Source: Rotaria macrura
Lineage: Eukaryota; Rotifera; Eurotatoria; Philodinida; Philodinidae
Assembly: GCA_900239685.1 (NCBI GenBank)
Contig: OENT01000420.1
Location: 55,352-119,351 of the forward strand
Reading direction: 5' to 3'
Length of the DNA stretch: 64,000 nt
Positions 23,659 to 35,428 of this stretch are shown piece by piece. Below the pieces are notes generated by a model that made no database searches, was not told the DNA's origin, and saw only the letters and a program-made list of their open reading frames with translations. Numbering within the stretch: the stretch's first letter is position 1; each line of letters opens with the position of its first letter. Made by a program: the position numbers and the translations under genes.

Positions 23659-26600
23659 CGTATATGCCTGCTAGCGGTCACGCTATGCATAAAATAAAAA
23701 AGAAAATAATTCATTAGACGAAAAAACATATAAGATGAACGAGCACTTGAACATTTTTAATCACTAGATTATAATGACAAGTAAAAGTATTTTTTAAGAT
23801 GAGATCAATCAATAGGAGGTAGTAATCATTAACATGTAAGTCGACATGGCCAACCTATTGTTTCTTTATTCTCGTTTTTTTTACTCGATAGAGAAATTTT
23901 GCATTACGCTGTCAACGTGTCGTGGCGATCAGGAGGTCATTAAATATATGAATATATATGCATGTGTTCATTGGCCGGAAAAAGCCATCAGCATCAGCAG
24001 GAGTTGAGTATATATAGAAATAAAGAATAAACGAGATGAACGATGACAATCTCAAACATATATGACTGTGTATATATATAATGTATATAGCACATTCTTT
24101 CGATAGCGGGGAGTGACCCTTCATTTGATTTTTTATTTCAAGGATAAACATTATTGTTCGCTATGTGAGTGAGTTTTCTTTATATTTGATATATCCAACG
24201 CAGTCCTATGACATTAGAAATTGAAGTTTGTCGCGTACTTCTTTTCTTCTTTTCGCATGCAATTTTAAATTATATAACAAAATCAGCTTAACTTTTCATA
24301 GCATCTTATTCAATTAAGTTGAGATTTTTTTCTTAAGAGATTTTCCCGACTAGTACGATTATGATCAATGAGAAGAAAAACTAGAGATTGTGATCGATCG
24401 GTGAAACAACAATATAACTATTGGCAGCTGTATTCGATTCAATGTAGAACATGTAAACCTCGAGGCATTTATTCATATCACTCAATTGATTTTATATATT
24501 GATAGGAAAAAAATTGAGTTGATCGAAATAGATGTACGTATGAATCATCAAAGGTCGCACTCGTTCGTTTCTGATAAAAATACAACATCATATTATTAAA
24601 AATCATAAGAAGTGTACGTTTAAATATTAAGAGTGGCAACAGAAAAAAGTTTGATGAGCTGTCAAAAGTCATTTATTTTCCAATTGCTATTATAACTAAA
24701 AGTAAACAATGTCATAATTTTATCGTGTCTAATTTCGATCGAGTTCATGTCTGTTTTCTCGTTTCTTTTTCTTTTTAATTAACAGATACTAGTAGACGTG
24801 TGAGACATGCAAAACTACTTTGGCTTGGTGCGTGTATCTTTCTTATTATGCCTTTTATTTTCTAATTTCGAAAAATACGAATAAAATTAAGCATAAATTC
24901 ATTTCTATGTCATCCATTTATACTGAAGATGAGTAGTTGGAATAGGAGAACAAATTTCGACAAAATGAAATATTCAATAAACTATTCGAACGTAGTGAAT
25001 GTAAAACAAATAGATTCACAGTCGTATGTATAAAAATTTAACTCTTTTTCCTGTTATCAAGAATAAAAGTATATCAAATATTTAGTAAGTTGTAATCAAC
25101 GAAGAGTACAGATTCAATGGAACAACAAGACTAATTTTATACAACTTGAATTTACTCACTCTGAAAAAAAAAGAATCAGAGAACATGAACAGTTGTTCAA
25201 TCGATTGACTCAGGTTATTCGATTCTCTCTCTCTATATATCTATTGTTTTCCATCAGTTTTTTGTTCTTCAAGACTAATTGATCGAGTAATGCGGTGAGT
25301 GTCATTGAATAGAACAACGTTGTTCTATCTATCATTACGTATCACTATTCTCACGTTTCTAGTACTATCTTTTATCAGAATCAAAAGTTTGAAAAAACTA
25401 CAAACTACCGATACGTTTCTATGAATGCCCATGAAAACAATTTTAAAGCAAATCTCTTCGTAAGAAACTATCAGCCACATGATCCAAGATATAAAATACA
25501 TGAGCAAAAACATTTTTGAAAATTCTTTAGTTGAAAAATGTTAAGTCTTATAATGTGTGTGAAGTTTGTATTTCATGACTCTAATCGCAGATATGCCTTC
25601 TGAAACACATACATCATTGCATGATTCATTTTTCTATCACTTCCGCTTACTGATAACGTATGACTTAATCAAATGTTACATTGAAAAATCCAAGGTTACT
25701 TTGAACATTTTTGCAGACCAATACATTCATTTATCGAACGATCTTCCCAAAGTATATTTACTTGTGGAAGACAAAAATAAAAGAGAAAGAATGATATTCT
25801 CGCTTTGAATTTGCATCATTCTTTACACGACGGAATGCAATTGATAAGAGACAATCGAGTTATTATTGGATGTATGCAATTTTTTATAGAAATTTTCTCT
25901 ATGTATTGTATTTCTATGTTCACTTTCCATCTATGCAGTAAGTTAAGAAATTCATAATGAGCTTACCATAGATTTTTGTCAAAATATGCTCTAGAAAAGA
26001 ATGCATTATACTCGATCACATAATAAAAATACGTATGGCATAAAGAATGTCTTATCTTTCATTGTATGTATCAAAGAACTGAAGGTGAGATTATTGCTCA
26101 TCACTATTAGCTAATCTATTTTTATAAAACGATAAAGAAATAGAATTTGACGCAAATGAATATTTACACGTATCTCAGATCGCCAATGATCTGCAAATAT
26201 GACAAATCTATGTGAGCAATCAGCCATTTTTCTAGATCGATAATATTTTCTTTTTCATCCAGTTTGATAAAGCAAACATACAAAATCGTTCTTGTGCATG
26301 GGATCGAGAGAGTTTTATATATGTGAATCATGCTAAAGTTAATGACTTGCTTGTACAAAATAATTTTACAGTTGTATTTTATACAAGAAATCGAGTGATA
26401 TCTTTCAAGAGTGTAAAGTAGTTAAATATTTAAAATCAACTTTACAAACATGATGGAATATTTTCTATTTGTTAATAAAGGTACAAAACATAATAATTAT
26501 GCAAATTTTACATCCGTTTTTGTTAGTAGGCTACTATAAATGAATGACTTTAAAAATGATTTGTAGTTATCATAGATGTTTTCTTTACTGATTTGTTGCA

Positions 26601-29087
26601 GAATATAGAATAGAACATAAACAAAAATTTTGAAGTACTTCATTGGTGCGTTGAAAATTTTTCGATATGTTTGAAATGTTTTGGTTCAATCTTGCCTATT
26701 ATGAAAAATCATATAAACTGAGTGTAGTCGATATTGACACCATAAATTATCTACTGATAAAATCGACACCATTATTTACACAGCGATGTTTATCAAATGT
26801 AAAACCAACTAAATATCTCATGAAGTTTCAACATAATCTTGTTGAGAATCCGAACAATGGCTCAATCAATCTGACATAAGAATTTTTGCAGTACGATGAC
26901 ATTGCTTGAATTTACGAGGATGTGGATATTGCATGAATGCACCAACATTAGGATTATAGTGAGTTTTTTCAATGAAGAAATAAATCAGATTTACACTCAC
27001 ATCTATATTATGTTAGTAGAATTGTTCATATCATGTTTAATTGTGTATGTGTATATGCGTGTGATCAGTTAAAACATTCTCTTCGAAGCGATCTACAATT
27101 CAATCGATTATTTCATATCAAACATTTGAATGGGTTGCGAAACTTTCAACATGTTTCATTTCTCTATCTATTGTGTTCGATTCCTTGACTTTATCTTCCA
27201 GAAAAAGACATGCTAATGATTGATAACAAGTATGTTGACTTCTACGTTTAAAATAAATCAATACGTTGATTCTGTGACAATAACTAATTTCAAATTCTAA
27301 AGACTGTGATGAACCATGAATGATAAATTCTCTAGATAAGATTTTAAAACTGAGCAGAAACAGTCTCTGATCGTTCACATAAATAAACAATCGGTGTTTT
27401 TGACAAATTCAACAATGAGATAAAAACATATTCCAAAGGAGGGCTTCAACAACTTTCGAGAAAATGTTAGAAAAAAGTTGAATTAGACATAAATGAATAT
27501 AGAAACTATGCTGAAAATTTAATCAAATAAGATCAAAATTTGACTTTCCATTCTTACAGTAAAACGCTTGTTATGAACTCAATTCGTATATAAAATTTAA
27601 AATATCGTAATCAGACATTTTCTTAAAACTTAAGGAAGTATGTTTTTCACACGTACAAATAGTTCGAACTAGCTTCGCATGTAGTTTTCTTTGAAGGTAC
27701 GATAAGCAGTGCTTCAATCAATGGATACATTGATAACAATAATACCAACAACTATCACTATACTCTTTGATTCGAACAAAAATTAACTGATAAGTATCTA
27801 TCGATTACGCTGGATTATGGATCATTCTGTTATAAAAATTATTGCTAGCTTTGCTAGTTTTCTTGAATCAAATCACTGTTCGACTATTTTTCCTGTCATC
27901 ATTGCATAGCGAGAGATTAGAGTCACACGTTGACGAAATCTACATAGAACTATAATTGGTGTTTCTCTAGAGCATGCACATTTCACTTAAATCATGTGTG
28001 ATTAAATATTTTATGGCTCAAAATAGACTTTACTAAACAAAACGACTCATGTAAATACTGATGATCACGTTTTTCTTCGGCTAATTATTTTACTCATAAA
28101 GAACCTTGAAAGATTCAATGTTGAACAGGAATTGAAACTTGATATGTTCAATATCGCTGGTGAAGCTCAGATTGTTCTCTTATTACATTTTTGTTCACGA
28201 ATCTTACCTAAATGAGAATTTCTTATGAGTTCATCAATATTCGTTGACTTTTCTCTCAGAACTTTACAACAATATCAAGACATGTAAGATTGTCACGAAA
28301 TTCGATTAGAAATAACTCCTCGAGATGTTTGACAGACATCGTCTACGACAATATTTTTCTAATCAAAGAATGATTAAACATAAGAAATCTAAATAATAAT
28401 TTCTTATGATTCACTGTAGAAGTCCTACAAGCGACGAGAGAATATCATTTCTATTGTAATGATATTCGAGTTGTCTTGCAGCAATCACATACCACTTGAG
28501 ATTCCTGTCATGTGTTGCAAGTGTACAGATAAAAATTAATTAAAAAAGAATATTTTTCAGTATCATTTAATCATTGTTCATCATCGACTTGCTATTTATT
28601 TGAGAATCTGAATTAATTTTCAAATATAACGAATTACGAGAACCAATATAAGATTAACGAAATGTTATAGCCATGCCGTGTAAGTGCTCATAACAATAAA
28701 TCACAGGAGTACATCGAATTTCGTTAAGAAAATTGGACAATTTCTAATATAACTTGAATTATGATTCTTACAAATACCGAAATTGGATTTATAAAAGTAC
28801 CAGTAAACTATACATTAGATATGTGCTTTAGAAATTAAAAACCGAATCTAGCTTTTTCGATTTATTTTTGATTTTACTATGCAATATTCCATATTGAAAA
28901 AAATCCAGTTAGATCATCAATTAAGTATCAATTAGCATTCATCCATACCATCATCTGAGTATCTATTGTTGTCATTCAGACAGTGGCAATCACAATATCC
29001 AAAGTAGTGATTGATATTCTATTTGGTATTCTTTTGATTGAACTTCCTCTAATCATTCATGTCTCATATGTCATTTCAAAATATTCA
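23541..29087. other. Gene-poor stretch
   Basis: 5.5 kb of AT-rich sequence with no supported gene. Open frames of 62-90 codons (for example 25566-25808 on plus, 27118-27390 on minus) show no domain or splice partners. One 20-base perfect palindrome centred on AACGTT lies at 25309-25328. CT and TA microsatellites are near 25225-25240. Confidence 0.5.
23619..23651. repeat. TA microsatellite
   Basis: A (TA)n tract of about 33 bases just downstream of the stop codon of the acidic-protein gene, probably in its 3' UTR or flank. Confidence 0.9.
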
Positions 29088-30320
29088 GTGACCCAGGACG
29101 TTCGTTCCGAAAACCGGAACCCGCAGGAAACGGGATATTTTCCGGCAACTTCCTGCCGGTTCCAGTGTATTTCCGGCCGGAAAAACCACCGGAACATGGA
29201 AGCAGAATTCCGGCCAGAATTATCCGTACCCGGAACCTGGATATTACGGAGACTTTCGGAAACCGGAAATTTCAAGGAAATACCTAGGATCAGCCAGGAA
29301 CCTATCGGAACTATGGCAAGTTCCGCCAGGATCCCCCCGGAAAATACAATAATCCGGTAAAGAAGCATCGGAAAAGAATCGGAATCCACCGTATTCCCAT
29401 CAAGTTATTTCTGCTCTGGAAATCAGGCCTCCGCTTGAAAAACAATTACATCGCATATTAAATTCTCATTTATATCATTCCTTGATATCCAAATCATCAT
29501 TTTACAAAAAAAGACCTTTAAAGGTCTTTTTTGGGATTTTTTTTCTAATTCCTTTAATTTAAGGACGATGTCCATGATCTGGATAGTTTACCGAATTTTG
29601 ATGGGGTCGCTTGAAATTTTCAAATGTGTTACTTAATGTGTATACAGTTTCAGTGTATTAATTTGCATTCGAAATTTTTTTGATAAAAATTCGAAATGAT
29701 AGGTCCTTAAGAGACTTTAGTAGCGTCACTTACCTTGATTGAAGACTCAGGAAAGTCTCAAAACGCTGCTGTTTAACATGTGTGCTGTTCTTACACGTAT
29801 CGTTTTCGGTTTGCCAAAGTCTAAAAATCAGATTTTTAGGTCTTCGGACTGAAAATTTCCGTTTTTGTGAAAAAAGCGAGTTTGGAGTGAAATGTATAAT
29901 GTTTTACTAGATTGATTTTGTTCCCAGGGTATGTTTTGGTGTTGTTTTAGGCTTGTTTAAAAAAGAAGTAAAAGCTGGATTCAAAATTCGGAGACTTTAC
30001 TTAGTAATTGTGAGTATTTAGCGCTGTTTCGGAAACGCCAGATGAGTTTTCGGAAGCTTAGCGGAAACGGTCAGATCTGAGCCGTGTTCTCTCCGGATGG
30101 GAAAATTGCTTTTTCCGTTATCAGTATCCGGTCCGGAAACGGTCGGATCTGGACCGTATGTGGTCCGGGCTTGGAAACGGTGTTTTCCGACGACGGATCC
30201 CGTATAGGAAACGGGAACCGTATCCGGAAGCCGGAACCGATTTCGGAAAACCGCTTCCGGAATTCGTCGGAATAACACGGGATACGGCCGGTTCCCGCCG
30301 TACGTCTCGGACCTGGGGAC
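29088..30320. mobile_element. Putative non-autonomous element with GC-rich CCGGAA-motif ends
   Basis: Two GC-rich blocks (29091-29395 and about 30030-30320) flank about 630 bases of ordinary AT-rich DNA. Each block is packed with CCGGAA and its complement TTCCGG in irregular spacing, unlike anything else in the window. The outer edges are loosely inverted copies (GACCCAGGACG at the left; the complement of the right edge reads GTCCCCAGGTCCG). The interior contains a 26-base perfect palindrome at 29507-29532. Subterminal motif clusters with imperfect inverted ends fit a non-autonomous DNA transposon, but no target duplication could be fixed. Open frames through the motif blocks on both strands are products of their composition. 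Confidence 0.4.
29507..29532. repeat. 26-base perfect palindrome
   Basis: Thirteen-base arms centred on CCTTTAAAGG with flanking A and T runs (AAAAAAGACC...GGTCTTTTTT). It could form a cruciform or a hairpin. It sits between the two GC-rich blocks. Confidence 0.9.
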
Positions 30321-30930
30321 TTTGTTTTAGTTCATTTGAATATTTCTATTCCTATGAATAGTCATGTGCGTGACTAGTCAGCGTTCTGTTCATAGAATTG
30401 ATTTTGATAATAGCGGGAACATTAATTATGCTTTTTCTGTTGTTCGACTGAATCTTTAATAACTACTTACTGGTATCATTTTATTTCGTGTGCGGATACG
30501 AATTTGCTGCATCGGCAATTAGTGTAAATAGATAATTCAATAACATGAAAAACTATATGTGACTCGCCGATTACAGTCTCTACTACAGAATGTGATGGAT
30601 TTATGTTTAGAAATTATGAGTAGTTTGCATATCGTGTCAAAAGGAACATGACTACAAGATGTTTGTTTCTGCATTGGGCATAGATATCTCAGATCAGAAG
30701 AACTTGAGATTTCATAATCTTGAAGACAAATTGAAAGTCATTAAAGAACTGTTTACCTCAAATATGAGAGCGATGAATCATTTTCTATCAATTATTGATC
30801 AATGCCTCTCTATAACATTTTAGTACGCAGTTTTTGTAAGAATCAATTCTCTAAGTGTATCGAATTTCAGACAGAGAACTTATACCAGTAGATAGATGTA
30901 CAATAGCCTTTGAAAATAGCAAATTAAGTA
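30321..30930. other. Spacer, nothing recognised
   Basis: AT-rich sequence between the GC-rich element and the repeat cluster. No coding exon, hairpin or repeat was recognised. Confidence 0.5.
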
Positions 30931-32732
30931 TAAACTAGATGGTACGCGAGCTTCACTCGAGTACGGAATGCGGTGCGAACCACTACCTTCGATCTTATGA
31001 AGAGCCGATTTTCCATAAAGAGCGAACTGTACCTCGACGTATCTATTTCGATCATTGCAGGGAATCAGAAATATTTTGTTGTAATTTACTACTGAGAGAC
31101 GCAGAGTTTTCTTCGACACATAGATCAAACATAGCCTTAAGATAAAAAGCGGTTACTGTAGTAGTTATCAGTCTGTCAGTCGTCTCAAATGATATCTAAA
31201 GATATTTTCAAAAATCATTGATACTTCATCGATTAATTATCTCGATGAGTCACCTTTTTTTTATCACAGCTGTATGAGCAGCTGTTTCATATACTATATC
31301 AATTGAGTGGCGCATAACTTTCTTGTTTACATTTTCGTTTTAATTATCTCGAAATAAAGTAAAGGGAAACAACGTTGAAAATCGGCTTTTTCGGACGCTA
31401 TTATCTCATGAATGGAACATGGTAGACGGGATTTTGAAAAAAAAGGAACATATTCGATGTCGATACATTGATCTAGCGTTCGAACGGTTGTTGTACGATC
31501 TTCGGTTCTCGAGATCATCGCGACACAAAGTGAGCAGTTTTTATGCGTACGTCGAGTAAGAAAGAAAGAAAGAAAGAAAGAAAGAAAACTAGATGGTAGT
31601 CGAGCAGACCTCGAAACCGAAACTCGGTGCGAAGCACTAATTTCGAGCAAGAAAAATCAGTAGTCCTCTACAAAGACTTGATAATTAATTGAAAAGATGT
31701 CATCAATAGTACATCGATGCTAACTTTTTCTGCTAGCGATAATTAATCGGTGCTGAGATCAGCGCTAAGCCTCAATCTGTTTGGATCGATTTAATGAAAA
31801 TTGAATCCATAGATTATTAATAATATCCGGATTTTACTTTGGGCGAACTAAAGGTGACAGAGGAAATTTTGAAAAAAAAGGAACATATTCGATGTCGATA
31901 CTTCGATCTAGCGTTTGAATGAGCATCAGGCGATGTGTCGTTCTCGAGATCATCGCGACACAAAATATGGAGCTTGGATGCGTAGGTCGTGAAAGAAAAN
32001 NNNNNNNNNNNNNNNNNNNNNNNNNNNNNNNNNNNNNNNNNNNNNNNNNNNNNNNNNNNNNNNNNNNNNNNNNNNNNNNNNNNNNNNNNNNNNNNNNNNN
32101 NNNNNNNNNNNNNNNNNNNNNNNNNNNNNNNNNNNNNNNNNNNNNNNNNNNNNNNNNNNNNNNNNNNNNNNNNNNNNNNNNNNNNNNNNNNNNNNNNNNN
32201 NNNNNNNNNNNNNNNNNNNNNNNNNNNNNNNNNNNNNNNNNNNNNNNNNNNNNNNNNNNNNNNNNNNNNNNNNNNNNNNNNNNNNNNNNNNNNNNNNNNN
32301 NNNNNNNNNNNNNNNNNNNNNNNNNNNNNNNNNNNNNNNNNNNNNNNNNNNNNNNNNNNNNNNNNNNNNNNNNNNNNNNNNNNNNNNNNNNNNNNNNNNN
32401 NNNNNNNNNNNNNNNNNNNNNNNNNNNNNNNNNNNNNNNNNNNNNNNNNNNNNNNNNNNNNNNNNNNNNNNNNNNNNNNNNNNNNNNNNNAAGAAAGAAA
32501 GAAAGAAAGAAAGAAAGAAAAAAAGAAAAAAAACTCGCGCGTGTCCACATAAATGCTGTGCTTCGCACCGCATTAAAAAGATGGCGGCCACGACCAAACG
32601 CTATACAGTGCTTCGCACCGTAAAAAATTAAACTCACGCACGCCTACATAAATGCTTATGCTTCGCATCGCATTAAAAAGAAAAAACTCGCGCATGTCTA
32701 CATAAATGCTGTGCTTCGCACCGCATTAATAA
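30931..32732. repeat. Repeat cluster with GAAA tails around an assembly gap
   Basis: Several related units occur here. A unit of about 130 bases starting ATTTTGAAAAAAAAGGAACA appears twice in direct orientation (about 31431-31560 and 31865-31998); each copy contains TTCTCGAGATCATCGCGACA and ends in a GAAA microsatellite. A second motif, AAACTAGATGGTA followed by CGGTGCGAA, appears at 30931 and 31587. To the right of the gap three tandem copies (about 32532, 32632 and 32686) carry TACATAAATGC and GCTTCGCACCGCATTAA; the last is the inverse complement of the CGGTGCGAA motif. The GAAA tails resemble those of SINE-like or tailed satellite units. No coding potential was found. Confidence 0.7.
32000..32490. 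other. Assembly gap (491 N)
   Basis: A run of N flanked on both sides by GAAA/AAAG microsatellite, so the assembly broke inside a simple-repeat tail and the true length is uncertain. Open frames crossing it are artefacts. Confidence 0.98.
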
Positions 32733-33659
32733 GTCTACTATGAGTTAAATTTATGTTATTTTTTGTATTACTCGAATGAGATTAATGTATGCATGTAGTG
32801 ATTTTACTATTTGACACAAAGTGTAGATACAGAAAGACTATTTCAAATGAATACTATGTAAGCAATCCAGAATGCTGTGGGTGAAAAAAATATCAACGTG
32901 AAGCTACGGATTTTCGAAGTAGGAAAATTATAATGATGTGATGCAAACATTTCCAAATAGTTTCACTGACACAGAGTGGAATCCAGAATCATCACATGTT
33001 GATGGCATTGATTTCGAAGTTGCTTTAAAAGAAGATAAAATCCATTGACCTTAATCTCTTGTGGGCATAGTGCAAACGAGAAGAAAAATTGTGACAACAA
33101 ACTATCGGACAGCTGACGATCGGTAAAAAATTGCCGATAAAACGCTTACTGAACTTCACAAACCACAATAATCTATACCTTGAATTCAATGTATGGTCGT
33201 GATAGACAATTTAAAAAAATGAAACAACGGCGATTAATTTCAGTGGAAATCTTTCATTTAAATTATAGTTTAATTAATAATTGTTCGTTGAAGGTTTTCA
33301 TACATTCAAGGATATCGTGACATGAATTTAGTATTAGAAGTTTGTCTGCAATATCGATGAGAAAATAGTTGATGTCAAAGCTTATTTTTTTAATGAAATT
33401 TTACTACTAATGATGTACTTATCGATGGGTTACTTGAGCGAAGTGAAACTATTGTCTATGCAAGGATTATTATCGTTTGTAGATAGAAATGATTCTATTT
33501 ATCAATATTAATTACCAGGAATTACTTTTCTTTCGCTGAAAACGTTTGATTTAGAATCTTTCAAAAAACTGGCTTATGTGCGGTAAGGTGTGATTTGATA
33601 CGTGGCTTTCCAGAACAAGAATTTTTGCAAAACTAATTTTATCAACATGGACGGAACTG
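32733..33659. other. Gene-poor stretch with possible relic coding
   Basis: A 35-codon frame at 32941-33048 (+) contains FTDTEWNPESS and an acidic end. An open frame at about 33338-33511 (+) contains VDVKAYFFNEILLLMMYL, which recalls the DVK.AFLNG block of Ty1/copia reverse transcriptase. Both are short and end in stops, so they are relics at best. Confidence 0.3.
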
Positions 33660-33812
33660 TTATCGCATTCTAGAACTTATAGTTTCACTCGCTGTTCTAC
33701 TTGATCTTCCATCGTCAATCTTATGATCATGATCAGTAGTCGAAATTCTTTGAATAGAAAGTTGGTGGTCTTCTGTCGAATGTTCTTCAAGAACTCTTCT
33801 TAATGAATTCAT
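33660..33812 (-). CDS. Coding-like 50-codon frame, possible terminal exon
   Basis: The frame reads MNSLRRVLEEHSTEDHQ, continues RISTTDHDHK and ends SRTASETISSRMR before a stop. It is hydrophilic and rich in Ser/Thr, Asp and Arg, like a cytoplasmic tail. A possible splice acceptor (TTATAATTAG) lies directly before its ATG, and the codon before it in frame is a stop. It may therefore be a 3' terminal exon or a gene relic. No upstream exon was identified: the next coding sequence on this strand, the DUF5672 gene, has its own stop. Family not recognised. Confidence 0.3.
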   Translation of the reverse strand: MNSLRRVLEEHSTEDHQLSIQRISTTDHDHKIDDGRSSRTASETISSRMR

Positions 33813-34465
33813 CTAATTATAATGCGATATTTACACTAAAAGAAACTCGAGACTCGTTTTCGTTTTCTTTCGAATGTTGTTAAAAGTGCATTTTAAAAGT
33901 TTATGCGACGATCGAAGTTCGTCGATGGTAAATTTTCAAATTTAACTGCAGTGAACTCAAACAGTAATTACTAGTGCACATCTGTCAGATTGAAATTAAT
34001 ATCGTTAAAGCACACTGTACTTTTTCTCAAACTTAATTTGGCCAACTCATTTCACATACTCACTATTTCAATAATACAAACGTATAATAAATATTCATAT
34101 TATAGCTTGTTTTTTGTCAATAGAAGCGTTTCAATGCCCTATATTATTGCTTTATTGATATAAAGAAAGACGATGCCAATTCATTCACGTATAAATTTAG
34201 CTAAAGAAATAGTTTTTATTTGTTTCAGAGAATGACTACAAGTAAAATGCTAGTGTTTTATCAATGAGTAACTTGACTCTATATTTTGTTGAATACATTT
34301 TGTTGAATATTGTTCACAGCATCGTTTTATTGTCACAACTTTAATAACAAGCCGAAAATACATACAAATATCTATGTATTCTACAGAATTATTGCGTGAA
34401 GAGGACACCATTCAATATTTGTCATTTTTTTAAGATTCTAATTATTACAGCATTGTATATGGATG
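33813..34465. other. Downstream flank of DUF5672 gene 1
   Basis: AT-rich sequence, including the probable 3' UTR of the DUF5672 gene. No gene or distinct repeat was recognised. Confidence 0.5.
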
Positions 34466-35428
34466 CTAATGACATACATCTGGCATAACTAACATCGATT
34501 CAGGACATGTTTTTGCTATATCTGCACGAAATCGACAATGCCAAGGAAACCGATGTACACCTACAGGTCGTTCATAATACATTGATTCAACGGAAAATGT
34601 TTTCGCTATTTCAATTGATGGTATTGATCCATTAACTCTATGTAAATTCTGTGCGTACCAAACGTCTTCCGGTATTTGAGAGTTGTATGGAAGATGTGCA
34701 AGTAATGCTAGTAATTTACTTCGACTACGTAAAGAAAATCCACCGTTTCCTACGCGATATTGTTTATCAAATGTAAAAAATGAAAGATCCCACGGAGCGC
34801 CAACATAATCATATTGAAGAAAATCGGTAATCTTATGAGGCGAATTCGAACACATGGCTGAATCTATTTGAAAGAGAAGAATTTTTTCACCACGAACACG
34901 TTTCCAAAATTTTGGATCGGTTAGTAATTGGCTCGTCCGACTACGATCATAGGTTTCTTCCATGAAAGTAAGAAAAATTTTACCTGCAGCAATTAACGGT
35001 GCTAATGTAGAATTTTTAATAAAGTCTTGATTATCTTTTCCATGAAAGATTTGTATTGGCCATTCCAATGGAATATGATGATTAACATTATGAACAATAG
35101 AGACTATATGATCAACTACACGAAATTCAATAAGTACAGCAATACAAGGATAAAAATGATCAGATGATGACTGATTGGCGTGCATCGTCATATTTTTTAT
35201 AAACAGATTTCGATTCGACACAGACGTATTCAATATGATTATTAGAATAATTGTTACGAAAATAGTGAATAAAATTATATGTTTAGTAGTTCTTTTATAT
35301 GTGCCTAATTGATATGTATCCGATAGTTTTAGATGCGTTGTCGTTTGAGTAAACCTTCTGTCCATACTCAAAAGAGAATATTTTAACTTGTTCATCACGG
35401 TATTATAATTAATTAGTCTTTTTATCAT
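34466..35428 (-). CDS. DUF5672 type II membrane protein, paralogue 1
   Basis: Intronless, 320 aa. A cytoplasmic N-terminus of about 49 residues precedes one TM (about residues 50-67, IILFTIFVTIILIII), so the remainder should face the secretory lumen, like a Golgi glycosyltransferase. The domain (about 93-320) has the DUF5672 signature: LLFQIDSAMC (about 184-193), YDYVGAPWD (206-214), GNGGFSLRSRS (228-238) and PEDVWY (253-258). DUF5672 has no assigned activity as far as I know; its motifs resemble GT-A glycosyltransferases, with FQIDS in place of a DXD, so a transferase role is inference. N-glycosylation sequons (NST, NGS) are present. It is about 70% identical to paralogue 2 over the lumenal domain. 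Absence of introns, when other genes here have 2-16 exons, fits horizontal acquisition or retrocopying. The start is the first ATG; Met12 or Met22 could also serve. Confidence 0.85.
   Translation of the reverse strand: MIKRLINYNTVMNKLKYSLLSMDRRFTQTTTHLKLSDTYQLGTYKRTTKHIILFTIFVTIILIIILNTSVSNRNLFIKNMTMHANQSSSDHFYPCIAVLIEFRVVDHIVSIVHNVNHHIPLEWPIQIFHGKDNQDFIKNSTLAPLIAAGKIFLTFMEETYDRSRTSQLLTDPKFWKRVRGEKILLFQIDSAMCSNSPHKITDFLQYDYVGAPWDLSFFTFDKQYRVGNGGFSLRSRSKLLALLAHLPYNSQIPEDVWYAQNLHRVNGSIPSIEIAKTFSVESMYYERPVGVHRFPWHCRFRADIAKTCPESMLVMPDVCH

Noticed and set aside
27118-27390. 90-codon minus-strand frame
   Set aside because: No recognisable motif and no splice partner.
29057-30361. Overlapping open frames of 63-125 codons on both strands in the GC-rich blocks
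   Set aside because: Frames stay open on both strands because of the CCGGAA motif composition; no domain is visible.
31817-32637. Long open frames on both strands across the gap
   Set aside because: They consist almost entirely of N translated as X plus GAAA microsatellite.
32532-32732. Spaced repeats that might be read as a CRISPR-like array
   Set aside because: Only three diverged tandem units with irregular spacing, in a eukaryotic genome; they are satellite-like.
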